Origin: Shinella zoogloeoides
GTDB lineage: Bacteria; Pseudomonadota; Alphaproteobacteria; Rhizobiales; Rhizobiaceae
Length of the DNA: 64,000 bases
Direction of reading: 5' to 3'
Assembly (NCBI RefSeq): GCF_020883495.1
Contig: NZ_CP086610.1
Coordinates: 2,957,501 to 3,021,500, forward strand
Below, one piece after another: positions 25,972-35,398 of the stretch. Made by a program: the position numbers and the translations under genes. The stretch's first letter is position 1. Every line of letters starts with the position of its first letter. A model generated the notes under the pieces. It was given only the letters and a program-made list of their open reading frames with translations. It ran no database searches and was not told where the DNA came from.

Positions 25972-27909
25972 ATGAAGCACGTTCCAATTATTGGAAAATT
26001 CCTGGCGATCTTCGCGCTGTTCGGCGTTTTCGCCCTGGCGATAGCCGCATATTCCGCCATTCAGATCAAAGCCGTCGACGATGCATACAGCGGCATTCTC
26101 GCCAATGAGAGCAGCGCTGCGCTCACCCTCGTCAATGCCGGCAAGGCGCTGCAGAACGGACGCGCAGCCATCGCCGACATGGTCATGGCCGCCACCAAGG
26201 AAGACACCGAGTCCGCGGACGCCGAAATGAAGGCGATCAAGGCCGATTACGCCGCCCTCATGGACAGGACGATATCCCTGCTACCGTCCGACACGCGCCT
26301 TCCGGCGCTGAAGGCCGATGGCCTGGCCCTTTTCGACGACGCTTGCAAGAACGCGATCGACCTCGGCCGCGTGGCGCTCGATCCCGCCGGCGTCACCGCA
26401 TCGCAGAAGCTCTTCAATACCGAGTGCCGGCCGGTCTTCAACGGCGTGACCACCCGCTTCGCCGAAACCGCCAATGCGATCAACGAGGGCAATCTGAAGC
26501 TGAGCGACCTGCTGACGGAGCGCAGCAATTCGATCGCCATCATCTCGATCATCGCGGTCGTGGCAGGCTTCCTCGTCGTCCTGTCCATCGGCTATGTGGC
26601 AATTCGCTCCTGGCTGGCCCGCCCGATCCGGGGGCTTGCCGACACGATGGAGACGCTGGCCAACGGCGACCTCACCGCAAACATCGACGGCACGGACCGC
26701 CGTGACGAAGTTGGCGTGATGGCGCGCGCCGTCGAGATCTTCAAGACGAACGGACTGAAGGCACGCGCACTCGAAGGCGAGGCGGAAAATGCCCGGGCAC
26801 AGAGCGAGACGGAACGCGCACGCGTCGCCGAACTCGACCGCCAGCGCGCCGCCGAAATGAGCGAGGCGACGGCCGGGCTTGCCGAAGGCCTCAAGCGCCT
26901 GTCCGCAGGGGATCTGGGTTCCCAGCTCACCAAGCCGTTCGCCCCCGATTTCGAAGGTCTGCGCAACGACTTCAACGCCGCCGTCTCGACCCTGCGCGAG
27001 ACCATCGCCTCCGTCGCCGCCTCCACCGGCGCGATCGACAGCGGGGCACGTGAACTGAGCCAGAGCGCGAACGACCTGTCGCGGCGGACCGAGCAGCAGG
27101 CCGCCTCGCTCGAGGAAACCGCCGCCGCCCTCGACCAGATCACCAGCAACGTCGCCAATTCGACCCAGCGCACCGAGGAGGCCCGCAGCGTCGCCATCGA
27201 GGCGAACCAGTCGGCGCAGAAGTCGGGCGTGGTCGTCGCCCGTGCCGTCAGCGCCATGCAGCGCATCGAGCAGTCGTCGAGCCAGATTTCCAACATCATC
27301 GGCGTCATCGACGAGATCGCCTTCCAGACCAACCTGCTCGCCCTCAACGCAGGCGTGGAAGCGGCGCGCGCCGGCGAGGCCGGCAAGGGTTTCGCGGTGG
27401 TGGCGCAGGAAGTACGTGAGCTTGCCCAGCGCTCGGCACAGGCGGCCAAGGAGATCAAGGACCTCATCCGCACCTCCGCCGATGAAGTCGAAAGCGGCGT
27501 GAAGCTGGTGACGGAGACGGGCGAGGCCCTGAAGGTCATCGAGATGCATGTCGTTTCGATCAACAGCCAACTCGACGCCATTGCCGTCTCGGCCAAGGAG
27601 CAGTCCGTTGGGCTGAGCGAGGTCAATGTGGCCGTGAACCAGATGGACCAGGTGACCCAGCAGAACGCCGCCATGGTCGAGGAGGCAACGGCCGCGAGCG
27701 CTTCGCTCGCCTCGGAAGCGGAAACCCTGCGCCATCTCGTCTCGGGCTTCCAGTATGCCGGCCGGGACGAGGCGCGTTCCGCACCGGTTGCGGCCTCGGC
27801 CGATCGGTCTGCCGTCCCCTCGCCCGCCCGGCGTCTCGTCGGCCGCATCGCCTCGGCGCTCGGCGCCGGCAGCGCCGCCCCCAAGGCGGATAGCTGGGAG
27901 GAGTTCTGA
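25972..27909 (+). CDS. Methyl-accepting chemotaxis protein with C-terminal CheR/CheB tether
   Basis: Transmembrane chemoreceptor of 645 residues. The first helix (about 7-28) and second (about 188-212) enclose a helical four-helix-bundle ligand domain. A HAMP domain follows ([18 protein letters not shown]), then a second HAMP-like stretch and the signalling tip [20 protein letters not shown] (about 440-460) with [16 protein letters not shown]. The protein ends in SWEEF, matching the xWxxF pentapeptide that docks CheR and CheB. ATG 25972 gives the membrane start; GGGGA lies upstream. Ligand unknown, and no che genes are nearby. Confidence 0.93.
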   Translation: MKHVPIIGKFLAIFALFGVFALAIAAYSAIQIKAVDDAYSGILANESSAALTLVNAGKALQNGRAAIADMVMAATKEDTESADAEMKAIKADYAALMDRTISLLPSDTRLPALKADGLALFDDACKNAIDLGRVALDPAGVTASQKLFNTECRPVFNGVTTRFAETANAINEGNLKLSDLLTERSNSIAIISIIAVVAGFLVVLSIGYVAIRSWLARPIRGLADTMETLANGDLTANIDGTDRRDEVGVMARAVEIFKTNGLKARALEGEAENARAQSETERARVAELDRQRAAEMSEATAGLAEGLKRLSAGDLGSQLTKPFAPDFEGLRNDFNAAVSTLRETIASVAASTGAIDSGARELSQSANDLSRRTEQQAASLEETAAALDQITSNVANSTQRTEEARSVAIEANQSAQKSGVVVARAVSAMQRIEQSSSQISNIIGVIDEIAFQTNLLALNAGVEAARAGEAGKGFAVVAQEVRELAQRSAQAAKEIKDLIRTSADEVESGVKLVTETGEALKVIEMHVVSINSQLDAIAVSAKEQSVGLSEVNVAVNQMDQVTQQNAAMVEEATAASASLASEAETLRHLVSGFQYAGRDEARSAPVAASADRSAVPSPARRLVGRIASALGAGSAAPKADSWEEF

Positions 27910-27961
27910 GCAGCCGGCCCGGCGGGCCATTCCCCCCATTGGCCCGTCGGCCGAAAACAAA

Positions 27962-27988
27962 AAAGCCCCGGCTGCAAACCGGGGCTTT
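27962..27988. terminator. Strong hairpin terminator after the chemoreceptor
   Basis: AAAGCCCCGG (27962-27971) pairs perfectly with CCGGGGCTTT (27979-27988) around a 7-nt loop, 52 nt past the stop. On the plus strand only three T follow. On the minus strand the stem is followed by a run of six T. It may stop transcription in both directions, with the better tail for minus-strand RNA. Confidence 0.75.
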
Positions 27989-28702
27989 CGACGTCTGGCC
28001 TTGTGGGCCAGAGAAAATGCCGATGCATGGGAACTAACGCCGGGGGGACGCCAGATGCATCGGACATGTGCACTATGCCTAAAACAGCAGCAACCAAAAA
28101 GAAACGTTTACGCAATCCGGTGTCGCATTTGACTCCGTCACGCCGGAGTCACGCAGTCGCCGCCGCAAGGTGGCGAGGGGAAGCCCCCGGCTCCTCCCCC
28201 TCGCACTCCCCTGCTGCACCTCACCCCATGGGAGGCGCGGCTATGTCATACGGGCCGCTGGCCGCACGATAACAGAAGTGTAGAGCCTCGCAAAATGGCC
28301 CGCACCGGCCTGCGGCTCTCCGGATCGGTCCGTTTCCCATCGAGAGCGAATAGACCGGCCGCGCCGAACGTATCGTTACGGAAGGCACCGGTCGATTGAC
28401 CCAGGTGTAACCCCTTGGCTAGAGGCTCGCCGGAGCGCAACGGCGACCCCTCCGAACCGGATCGATGGCGCGAACAACGGACGGAGCGCCGCGCCGGCAT
28501 CTCCCGAACAGACGGAATGAATCTGCAAACGCGCCGACAATGGCGGCGAGGGGTTCCCTGATTCCGTCATGCCCGAGATAGCGGCCTCCCCCCATGAGCC
28601 GCTTACCGGAAAGGCTCCCCCCATCCCGCCTTTCCCCCGAGAAGAGCGCGCCCCCCGAGCCAGGGGGCGCCTCATTCCCTGCAAGACAATATGGAGAACG
28701 AA
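27989..28702. other. 714-nt gene-poor gap before the lipoprotein gene
   Basis: No convincing gene is present; the short frames here lack ribosome sites and family character. A small hairpin CTGGCC/GGCCAG lies at 27995-28011. Near the right end a perfect 8-bp stem, GCGCCCCC (28648-28655) with GGGGGCGC (28663-28670), ends 32 nt before the lipoprotein ATG. The right-hand half may therefore be a structured 5' leader or the end of an unannotated transcript. Confidence 0.4.
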
Positions 28703-28966
28703 ATGAGAAAGATTCTTGTCGCGGTTTCGATGGTTCCGCTGCTCGCGCTCGGCGCCTGCGGAAAGAGCGAGGAATGCACCCCGGAGCTTGCCCAGAAGAA
28801 GACCGAGGAGCTGACCAAGGCCATTCAGGAGCTCGTGACAAAGGACCCGACCAAGGGAGCGACGGCCCTCACGAAGATGCAGGAAGTGACGACGAAATAC
28901 GCCAATGCGGACGAGAAGGAAGCCTGCAAGGCGATCGACGAGCTTCTGGCGTCCATCAAGGAATAA
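28703..28966 (+). CDS. Small lipoprotein
   Basis: Protein of 87 residues with a lipoprotein signal peptide and lipobox LALGAC (Cys at residue 19). The mature part is a short charged helical domain (CTPELAQKKTEELTKAIQEL) with two further cysteines (EECTPE and EACKAI) that could form a disulfide. GGAG lies 6 nt before the ATG. It is flanked by GC-rich hairpins upstream and downstream. Function unknown; similar small lipoproteins are common in Rhizobiales. Confidence 0.8.
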   Translation: MRKILVAVSMVPLLALGACGKSEECTPELAQKKTEELTKAIQELVTKDPTKGATALTKMQEVTTKYANADEKEACKAIDELLASIKE

Positions 28967-29027
28967 GGTCGCTGCGCGGTCATCCGCGCGGGCGAAGGGC
29001 GGCATTCCTGCCGCTTGCATTGTGAAG

Positions 29028-29058
29028 AAAGCGCGCCCGGCCAGGGGCGCGCTTTTTT
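29028..29058 (+). terminator. Rho-independent terminator after the lipoprotein gene
   Basis: AAAGCGCGCCC (29028-29038), a 6-nt loop and GGGCGCGCTTT (29045-29055) form an 11-bp stem followed by TTT to 29058, giving six T in all. It lies 62 nt past the stop; a smaller hairpin, GCGGCA/TGCCGC, precedes it at 28999-29014. It may also serve the convergent chemoreceptor gene ending at 29080. Confidence 0.85.
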
Positions 29059-29079
29059 ATTGGCTCGAAGCGACGGCGA

Positions 29080-31014
29080 TCAGAATTCCTGCCAATCCTG
29101 CGCCGCTGTTGCCGCTGCCGCACCACCGAGGGCGGAGGCGACCTTGCGACCAAGACCACGGGCGGGAGAGGTCACGGGCGCGGAGGCCGGGCCGGCAAGG
29201 CGCACCGGCGCATGTCCGACGCCGCTGTTGCCGAGGGTGAACTGCGCCAGAAGCTGCTTGAGCGAGGACGCCTCCTTCGCAAGGCTGTGGCTCGCCGCGG
29301 TCGATTGCTCGACCATCGCGGCGTTCTGCTGCGTGCCCTGGTCCATCGTGTTGACCGCCTGGTTGATCTCGCCGAGACCGACCGACTGCTCGCGGGCGGA
29401 TTCCACGATCGCGTTGACGTTCGCGTTGATGTCCTGCACCTCCGTCACGATGGTCTGCAGCGCTGCACCGGTCTCGCCGACCAGCGCCACGCCGGCCTGC
29501 ACCTGCGTGCTGGATGCCGTGATGAGCCCCTTGATCTCCTTGGCGGCCTGCGCCGAACGCTGCGCCAGTTCGCGCACTTCCTGCGCCACCACGGCGAACC
29601 CCTTGCCGGCCTCGCCGGCCCGGGCAGCCTCCACGCCGGCATTCAATGCGAGAAGGTTCGTCTGGAAGGCGATATCGTCGATGACACCGATGATGTTGGT
29701 GATCTCGCCGGAGGACCGCTCGATCTCGCGCATCGCCTCGACGGCGCGGCGCACGACCTCGCCCGACTTCTCCGCCCCGGCGCGGGTCCGCGCCACGAGC
29801 TGACCGGCCTCCTCCGCGCGCTTGGCCGCATCACGGACCGTCGTGGTGATTTCCTCCAGCGCGGCCGCGGTCTCCTCGACGGAAGCGGCCTGCTGCTCGG
29901 TCCGCTTGGAAAGGTCGTCGGCTGCGGCGCGCACTTCGTTCGCGCCGGCGTCGATGGCATTGGCATTCTCCCCGACCGCTCGCAGGGTCGCCTGCAGCTT
30001 GCCGACGGACTGGTTGAAATTCTCGCGAAGGCCGTCGAGATGGGCGGCAAAGGGCGTCACGATCTGGTAGGAGACATCACCGTCCGACAGGTGGGTAAGG
30101 CCGGTTCCAAGCGCATCGACAGCGTGCTGGATCTCGGCAGCCTCGCGGGCCTTCTGCGCCTCACGCTCCCGGCGCTCGCGCTCGGACAGGCCGCGACCGT
30201 TCTCCGCCTCCTGTTCAAGACGGATTCGTTCGAGAGCGTTATCCCTGAAGACGGCGACGGCAGCGGCCATCTGGCCCACCTCGTCGCGGCGCTCCATGCC
30301 GGCAATCGCTTCCTCGGTCTGTCCTGCCGCAAGCGTTTCCATCCGCGACCGCAGCGTCGCGATCGGCGTGGTGATGCCGCGCGAGGAGATGAAGAGGGAA
30401 CCGGCCATGCCCGCGACGATCGCGATGCCGAGAGCAAGGAGCGAGTAGAAGATCGTCGCTGCGGTTGCGGCGCTCAGCTCGTCGCTCCGGGCCGCGACGC
30501 GCTCGGTCAGCTTCGTGCTCCAGCTCCCCATTTCGTCGCCAAGCACGCGAACGGGATCGTCCGAGGCGACATTGCGCACCACTGCCGCTGCAAACTCACC
30601 CTTCTTAGAAAGCGCTACGGCCTCGTCCGTGATGACAAGAATCTCGTCGAAGCGCTTCTCGAACGCGTCCAGCTCCTGGGAGGACGCGGGCAGGAACGAC
30701 CTGATCTCGCCGAACCCCTTCTTCACGGCTTCCCGCGTGCGCTCGTAGCTCCTGACGATCTCGCCATCGGCCATGGTCGCGGCGTCGGCCGTCGCGGCGA
30801 TATACGCCTTGTAGGCGGCGGCATTGACGCCGCCACGCAGGTTGTTCATGCGTGCAACCGCGGCATTGTCCCGCGCTACGAACTCCGAATAGAGATCGTC
30901 GGTTTTTTGAAACTGCACGGCCATGATCGACATGCCCGCGACCGCAACGGCGCATATGCCGATGAGGGGCGCGAGAATCTTCGTTCTGATCCTGGCATTC
31001 GTAAGAAAGGACAT
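29080..31014 (-). CDS. Methyl-accepting chemotaxis protein with C-terminal tether
   Basis: Chemoreceptor of 644 residues, a paralog-like relative of the one at 25972-27909. The N-terminal helix (about 10-32) and a second helix (about 193-213) enclose a helical periplasmic ligand domain. HAMP follows, and the tip reads [20 protein letters not shown] with [16 protein letters not shown]. It ends in DWQEF, again an xWxxF CheR/CheB docking peptide. GGAG lies 6 nt before the ATG at 31012-31014. The two receptors differ mostly in their periplasmic domains, so they should sense different ligands. Confidence 0.93.
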   Translation of the reverse strand: MSFLTNARIRTKILAPLIGICAVAVAGMSIMAVQFQKTDDLYSEFVARDNAAVARMNNLRGGVNAAAYKAYIAATADAATMADGEIVRSYERTREAVKKGFGEIRSFLPASSQELDAFEKRFDEILVITDEAVALSKKGEFAAAVVRNVASDDPVRVLGDEMGSWSTKLTERVAARSDELSAATAATIFYSLLALGIAIVAGMAGSLFISSRGITTPIATLRSRMETLAAGQTEEAIAGMERRDEVGQMAAAVAVFRDNALERIRLEQEAENGRGLSERERREREAQKAREAAEIQHAVDALGTGLTHLSDGDVSYQIVTPFAAHLDGLRENFNQSVGKLQATLRAVGENANAIDAGANEVRAAADDLSKRTEQQAASVEETAAALEEITTTVRDAAKRAEEAGQLVARTRAGAEKSGEVVRRAVEAMREIERSSGEITNIIGVIDDIAFQTNLLALNAGVEAARAGEAGKGFAVVAQEVRELAQRSAQAAKEIKGLITASSTQVQAGVALVGETGAALQTIVTEVQDINANVNAIVESAREQSVGLGEINQAVNTMDQGTQQNAAMVEQSTAASHSLAKEASSLKQLLAQFTLGNSGVGHAPVRLAGPASAPVTSPARGLGRKVASALGGAAAATAAQDWQEF

Positions 31015-31938
31015 ACCCGGCTCCACGGATAGACGACACATCGCTGTCCGACTGGTCTCCCGGGAAGAAGGCATGCCTTCGGCCGCGCCGAAACCTCACG
31101 GTTTCACGATGCAGCGCCTCGACGCCTTCGGGGGCCTCGCCTGGTAACGAGTGTCAAATGTTCAGGAAACATGACAGAGCAACCGCCATCCTGGCGCACG
31201 GGTCTCCCGGCATGGGAAAAACCAGTTCCGTCATTACGAATTCTCGGTAGACTTGCTTAAAATGCCGCTAATTTACACGGAGCAAAGAATTTATTTACAT
31301 CAACACCAAGAATTTTCTGCGGATTTCCGCGCCTGATACAATTTTATGTATCGATACAAAACAGTATCTTTGTTCGCGTAGCAGTGATTTTACTATAAGA
31401 TACTTAATTTCAAGCACATTGTTAACCATATTTGCAGCCCAGACTCAAGAGCAACATCATGGGTCGGCCCCACGCTCCGCCGGCCACCCGCACCGGCAGC
31501 CTATCCCTGTTCGCAATCAGCTCCCCTGAACGCCACCCCAGTCGCTGGCACCGGCGATCAGGTAGGGGCGCTTCGCTCTGGCTGCATTCTGTGGTTTGCT
31601 TGGCACGAGCCTCGCCAAGGAGCCGCCGTGCTCACGGCATATCCTCCACAGCGGCGGCATGAGCCACGGCGGGATAGTCATCGACGACAACGGCTCTGCG
31701 GAAATTGGCCTCCGCCTCAATGGTGTCTTTGATTTCGGTAACGTCGCGACGAGGGAACAAGCGCTGTCTGCCTGCGTTGAGGCGCGTTTCAGCGCCAACT
31801 GGCCCGGCGGAGCAAAAGTCGCGCCGACGCCCAGTCCAAGCAGGGCTGGCCGCCCGGACAACCGCTCGGGCGTCATCGGCGCTCTTGTCGCTTCCGCTGC
31901 ATCAGGATGCGGGCACGGCCACGACCGCCCGCCTTCGT
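31015..31938. other. 924-nt gene-poor region, AT-rich island then incoherent short frames
   Basis: The first part holds the chemoreceptor leader. About 31240-31430 is markedly AT-rich and contains the GATAC palindrome cluster. From 31430 to 31938 base composition returns to normal, but frames on both strands conflict and none has a ribosome site or domain, which could mean a decayed gene. A minus-strand stretch near 31650-31800 reads like coding sequence for about 60 codons before a stop, without a clear start. Confidence 0.45.
31335..31368. promoter_or_regulatory. Cluster of overlapping GATAC palindromes
   Basis: GATACA (31335-31340) pairs with TGTATC (31347-31352). That abuts GATACA (31353-31358), making the perfect 12-bp palindrome TGTATCGATACA, and GTATC follows at 31364-31368. 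This spacing looks like a multi-site operator. The nearest divergent gene start is the chemoreceptor about 320 nt to the left. Confidence 0.4.
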
Positions 31939-33495
31939 TCAAACCGGCGCACCATCGCCAGCTCCACCCGCCGCCGGGGGAAGGTGCGTCGCGGCGAACT
32001 CCGCAAAGGGTACAGGCCGACCGAACAGGTAGCCCTGCATGTATTCGACGCCAAGCTTTTGCAGATATTCGCGCTGCATCGCGTTCTCCACGCCCTCGGC
32101 GACAACGAAAAGCTCCAGCCTCGAGGCAAGATCGGCGATGATGTCGAGGATATGGCTGGAGAGCGTTTCCGTGCCCGCCTTGGCGACGAAGCTCTGGTCG
32201 ATTTTCAGCGCATTGACGGTGAACCGCTGCAGATATTCGAGACTGGAATTGCCCGTCCCGAAATCATCCAGGGCGACTTGAACGCCCATGCCGTCGAGCT
32301 GCTTGAAAAGCGCGTCGGTCATTGGCGTCGCGGGGATCGCCTCGCGCTCGGTCAGCTCGAGGAAGAGGATGACGGAACCCGGCGGGAACGGCTCCAGAAA
32401 GGCGCGGCACCGATCGAGCAGCTCCATGCTGGTGCAATGCGCCGCCGAGATATTGAAGCCGACATGGAACGGTTCCGGAAGGTTCGGCAATTGCCCGAGC
32501 AATTCTTCCTGCACGCGGTCCATAAGCTGATAGGTCATCTTCACGATGAGACCCGTGCTTTCGGCAAGCGGGATGAACTGGTTCGGGGGGATGATCCCTT
32601 CGATCGGGTGCATCCATCGCACGAGGACTTCGGCGCCGGCCAGCGCGCCGGATTCCCCGAGCACGACAGGCTGGTAGAAAGGCACGAATTCGTCGGCGTC
32701 GACCGCCCGTCGCAACTCGGCCGTCAGGGAATTGCGCTGGGACAGGAAACGGCGGGCCGCATAGCCCGACAGAAGCCCGAGCAAGGCGAGCAGCAGCCAG
32801 GACGGCCAATAATCGAAAACGAGATGCCGCCAGACAAGGCCCTGCCCATAGGCCACGCCGACGGTGAACGGATAGGCCGCCGAAGGGACGAGACTCGCAA
32901 TGGCATTGTCCGGTTGCCGGAAGGCGTCGGTGACCGTGCCCTCCTTCCCCACCCAGTTCGGCCCGATCCCGATCTCGACCGTGAACTCCTCGGCGCCGAG
33001 GCTGAGCACGTCGAAGACATGCTGCCCGTCGATACCCACCAGTACAGAGCCGGATGCCGTGGCGTGCCGGTAGACGAGCAGCGCCCGGTTCGGCGTGACG
33101 AGATTGCCGAACATCAATTGCAGGCGGCCGTCCGCATAGGCCGCGCTATCCTCGGCATAGTCCACCGCACCCTCGAGGGTGGAGCAATAGATCCTGCCGT
33201 TTTCAGCAAGGTTCAACGAGCGGACGAAAGGATGGGCCGTCACCCCCCGCCGCAGGTCAAGGCCGGCGGCAGGACAGGGGCTGCCGACCAGACCGGCCAC
33301 TTCCACCGCAGCATTACTCGCATGGCCGAGGATGGCGTCGACCCGCGCGACCACGAATTCCTGAATGGCCGCCGCCTCGCCGTCGAGGGACTGCCGGGCC
33401 TGCCAGGCCAGGAAGGGCAACCCCAGAAGCAGGGGCAATATCCCGAAGAGCACGACAGCCAGACGGCTGCGGGCTTTTCCCTCCCGGCCAGCCAT
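31939..33495 (-). CDS. CSS-motif EAL-domain c-di-GMP phosphodiesterase
   Basis: Membrane protein of 518 residues with helices at about 12-30 and 230-250. The periplasmic domain between them resembles the CSS-motif domain of E. coli PDEs: Cys74 (GSPCPAA) and IYCST (Cys104), where the usual CSS reads CST. In that family the two cysteines form a redox-sensitive disulfide controlling the enzyme. The EAL domain reads EVL (289-291 in GAEVLVRW) with otherwise complete sites: FNIS, LELTERE, DDFGTGNS, KIDQSF, AEGVE. GGAGG precedes the ATG at 33493-33495. No GGDEF domain is present, so it should only degrade c-di-GMP. Confidence 0.88.
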   Translation of the reverse strand: MAGREGKARSRLAVVLFGILPLLLGLPFLAWQARQSLDGEAAAIQEFVVARVDAILGHASNAAVEVAGLVGSPCPAAGLDLRRGVTAHPFVRSLNLAENGRIYCSTLEGAVDYAEDSAAYADGRLQLMFGNLVTPNRALLVYRHATASGSVLVGIDGQHVFDVLSLGAEEFTVEIGIGPNWVGKEGTVTDAFRQPDNAIASLVPSAAYPFTVGVAYGQGLVWRHLVFDYWPSWLLLALLGLLSGYAARRFLSQRNSLTAELRRAVDADEFVPFYQPVVLGESGALAGAEVLVRWMHPIEGIIPPNQFIPLAESTGLIVKMTYQLMDRVQEELLGQLPNLPEPFHVGFNISAAHCTSMELLDRCRAFLEPFPPGSVILFLELTEREAIPATPMTDALFKQLDGMGVQVALDDFGTGNSSLEYLQRFTVNALKIDQSFVAKAGTETLSSHILDIIADLASRLELFVVAEGVENAMQREYLQKLGVEYMQGYLFGRPVPFAEFAATHLPPAAGGAGDGAPV

Positions 33496-33615
33496 CGCTC
33501 CTCCTGCCCCCTGCCTTCGCTCTCCCGATCTCTTTTCCAACCCCTTCCAGCCCCTCTTGCCTGTTGCGACAGCCGAACCGGAACCATCCTAATCGCTCAA
33601 GGTTGATCTAACGTT

Positions 33616-34524
33616 TCACCCGGAGGCTCCCGCATGGCGCGCGTAGCGGCCCGGCGGCTGCCCGACATGGCGGCTGAAGGCGGTGCTGAACGTGCTCGCC
33701 GAACCGTAGCCGACGCGGCGCGCGACCTCATCGAGCGCCAGGGCGCCGCTGCGGAGCAGGTCCTTGGCGACAGCCATCCGCCAGGCCAACAGATATTCCA
33801 TCGGGCGCAGGCCGACCGCGCGGGTGAAGCGGTCGAAGAAGGCGGAGCGGGACATGCCGGCGGCATCCGCCAGCCCGGCCACCGTCCAGCCATGCTGCGG
33901 GCCGCCATGCATCTCGCGCAGCGCCCTCGCCAGCCGGGCATCCGCAAGGCCCCGCAACAGGCCGGGCGGCGTATCCCCGCCGCGCGATATGCGCAGCGCT
34001 TCGACCAGCAGGATTTCCACAAGCCGCGCCAGCACAAGCTCCCGCCCGACATTCTCCGCCTTCGCCTCCTCGGCGACGAGCCGCACCAGCGTCGTCAGCC
34101 GCTCGACGCCGCGGATATGGATCATGCCCGGCAGCAGCGACACCAGCAGCGCGGCGTCCGGCGTATCGAATGCGAAATACCCGCCGAGGAGCCGGACATC
34201 GGCAGGCCCGCCGGGACGGCCATGCCGCACTTCCCCGATGGGAGCCGGAGCGGCCGTGGGGTCGACATGCATGGGAATGGCCGGCTCGAAGCCGGACATG
34301 GTGAAGGCCGGCGTCGCCGGCAGCAGCACGAAATCGCCCCGCTCCAGCGTGGCCGGCGCCTCACCGTCGACCATCAGACGGCACCGCCCCTCAAGGACGG
34401 CGCAAAAGCCGGGCTGGCCGAAGGCGGAATAGCGCACCGCCCAGGGACCGGCCCCGCTGATGCCCTTCGAAAAGACCGCACGCGGCCGCAACAGCTCGAT
34501 AACCTCGGTAAGCGGATCGGACAT
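33616..34524 (-). CDS. AraC family regulator with cupin-type N-terminus
   Basis: Regulator of 302 residues. Residues about 10-180 form the cupin ligand domain (FCAVLEGRCRLMVDG, LERGDFVLLPATPAF). Residues about 195-295 hold two helix-turn-helix motifs: WTVAGLADAAGMSRSAFFDRF and LDEVARRVGYGSASTFSTAF. It is divergent from an SDR gene with 96 nt between starts, and is the likely regulator of that gene. Similar AraC/SDR pairs are frequent in proteobacteria. Effector unknown. Confidence 0.9.
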   Translation of the reverse strand: MSDPLTEVIELLRPRAVFSKGISGAGPWAVRYSAFGQPGFCAVLEGRCRLMVDGEAPATLERGDFVLLPATPAFTMSGFEPAIPMHVDPTAAPAPIGEVRHGRPGGPADVRLLGGYFAFDTPDAALLVSLLPGMIHIRGVERLTTLVRLVAEEAKAENVGRELVLARLVEILLVEALRISRGGDTPPGLLRGLADARLARALREMHGGPQHGWTVAGLADAAGMSRSAFFDRFTRAVGLRPMEYLLAWRMAVAKDLLRSGALALDEVARRVGYGSASTFSTAFSRHVGQPPGRYARHAGASG

Positions 34525-34620
34525 TTGGACTATCGCAAAATAAATGCGGACCTTTGATTGATGATAGTCCTGATATTGCCAGCTATCTCTTTCCCGTCAA
34601 CACGAAAGAGGACCCTTTCC

Positions 34621-35370
34621 ATGAACACCGTGCTCATCACCGGCAGCTCTTCCGGCTACGGCCTCCAAACCGCCCGCCACTTCCATGACAGGGGCTGGAC
34701 CGTCATCGCCACCATGCGGACGCCACGCGAGGACGTCCTGCCCAAATCCAGCCGTCTGCGCATCCTGCCGCTCGACGTGACGCAGCCCGAGAGCATCGCC
34801 GCCTGCCTTCAGGCCGCCGGCCCGATCGACGCCCTCGTCAACAATGCCGGGATCGGCGTGGTCGGCGCGTTCGAGGCGACGCCCATGGCGCATATCCGCA
34901 AGATATTCGAGACCAACACGTTCGGCGTCATGGCGATGACGCAGGCCGTCATCCCGCACCTGCGCGCCCGCCGGTCGGGCGTGATCGTCAACGTGACCTC
35001 CAGCGTGACGCTCGCGCCGATGCCGCTGGCGGCGGCCTATACCGCCAGCAAGATGGCGATCGAGGGCTTCACCGGCTCGCTGGCGCATGAACTGGCCGCC
35101 TTCGGCGTGCGCGCCAGGCTGATCGAGCCGGGCTATGCCCCGACCACGCGGTTCACCGCCAATAGCGGGGTGCGCGTCGAGGACCTCATTCCCGCAGCCT
35201 ATGAGGAATTCGCCGCGCCAATCTTCGCCGCTTTCGCCAAGCCGGCCATGGTGACGACGGAGGCCGATGTAGCCGAGGCCGTCTGGCAGGCCGCCAACGA
35301 CCTGTCCGGGCAGCTCCGCTTCCCCGCCGGCCCCGACGCCGTCGCACTGGCGCAGGGCCACGCCGGATAA
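34621..35370 (+). CDS. Short-chain dehydrogenase/reductase
   Basis: Cytoplasmic NAD(P)-dependent oxidoreductase of 249 residues. It has the nucleotide-binding start VLITGSSSGYGLQ (a variant of TGxxxGxG), the NNAG motif at about 80-83, the catalytic Ser in TSSVTLAP, and the YTASK pair Tyr140/Lys144. The ATG at 34621 follows GGACCC. Controlled most likely by the divergent AraC protein. Substrate unknown. Confidence 0.88.
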   Translation: MNTVLITGSSSGYGLQTARHFHDRGWTVIATMRTPREDVLPKSSRLRILPLDVTQPESIAACLQAAGPIDALVNNAGIGVVGAFEATPMAHIRKIFETNTFGVMAMTQAVIPHLRARRSGVIVNVTSSVTLAPMPLAAAYTASKMAIEGFTGSLAHELAAFGVRARLIEPGYAPTTRFTANSGVRVEDLIPAAYEEFAAPIFAAFAKPAMVTTEADVAEAVWQAANDLSGQLRFPAGPDAVALAQGHAG

Positions 35371-35398
35371 GCCTCACGCCGCCAGCCGGCGCTCCGGA

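Noticed and set aside
25797..26108. A 103-residue frame between the small hypothetical and the chemoreceptor.
   Set aside because: It runs into the chemoreceptor in another frame, is arginine-rich and has no family character.
27972..28020. A CRISPR-like or tRNA-like structure after the chemoreceptor.
   Set aside because: Only simple hairpins are seen; there are no repeated spacers and no cloverleaf.
28003..28272. An 89-residue frame with a lysine-rich stretch in the gap after the chemoreceptor.
   Set aside because: Composition changes abruptly along it, there is no ribosome site, and it could not be linked to any family.
31517..31942. A 141-residue minus-strand frame and overlapping plus-strand frames in the gap after the chemoreceptor.
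   Set aside because: The frames conflict, have no ribosome site and no recognised motif. A decayed gene is possible but cannot be supported, so the region is listed as gene-poor.
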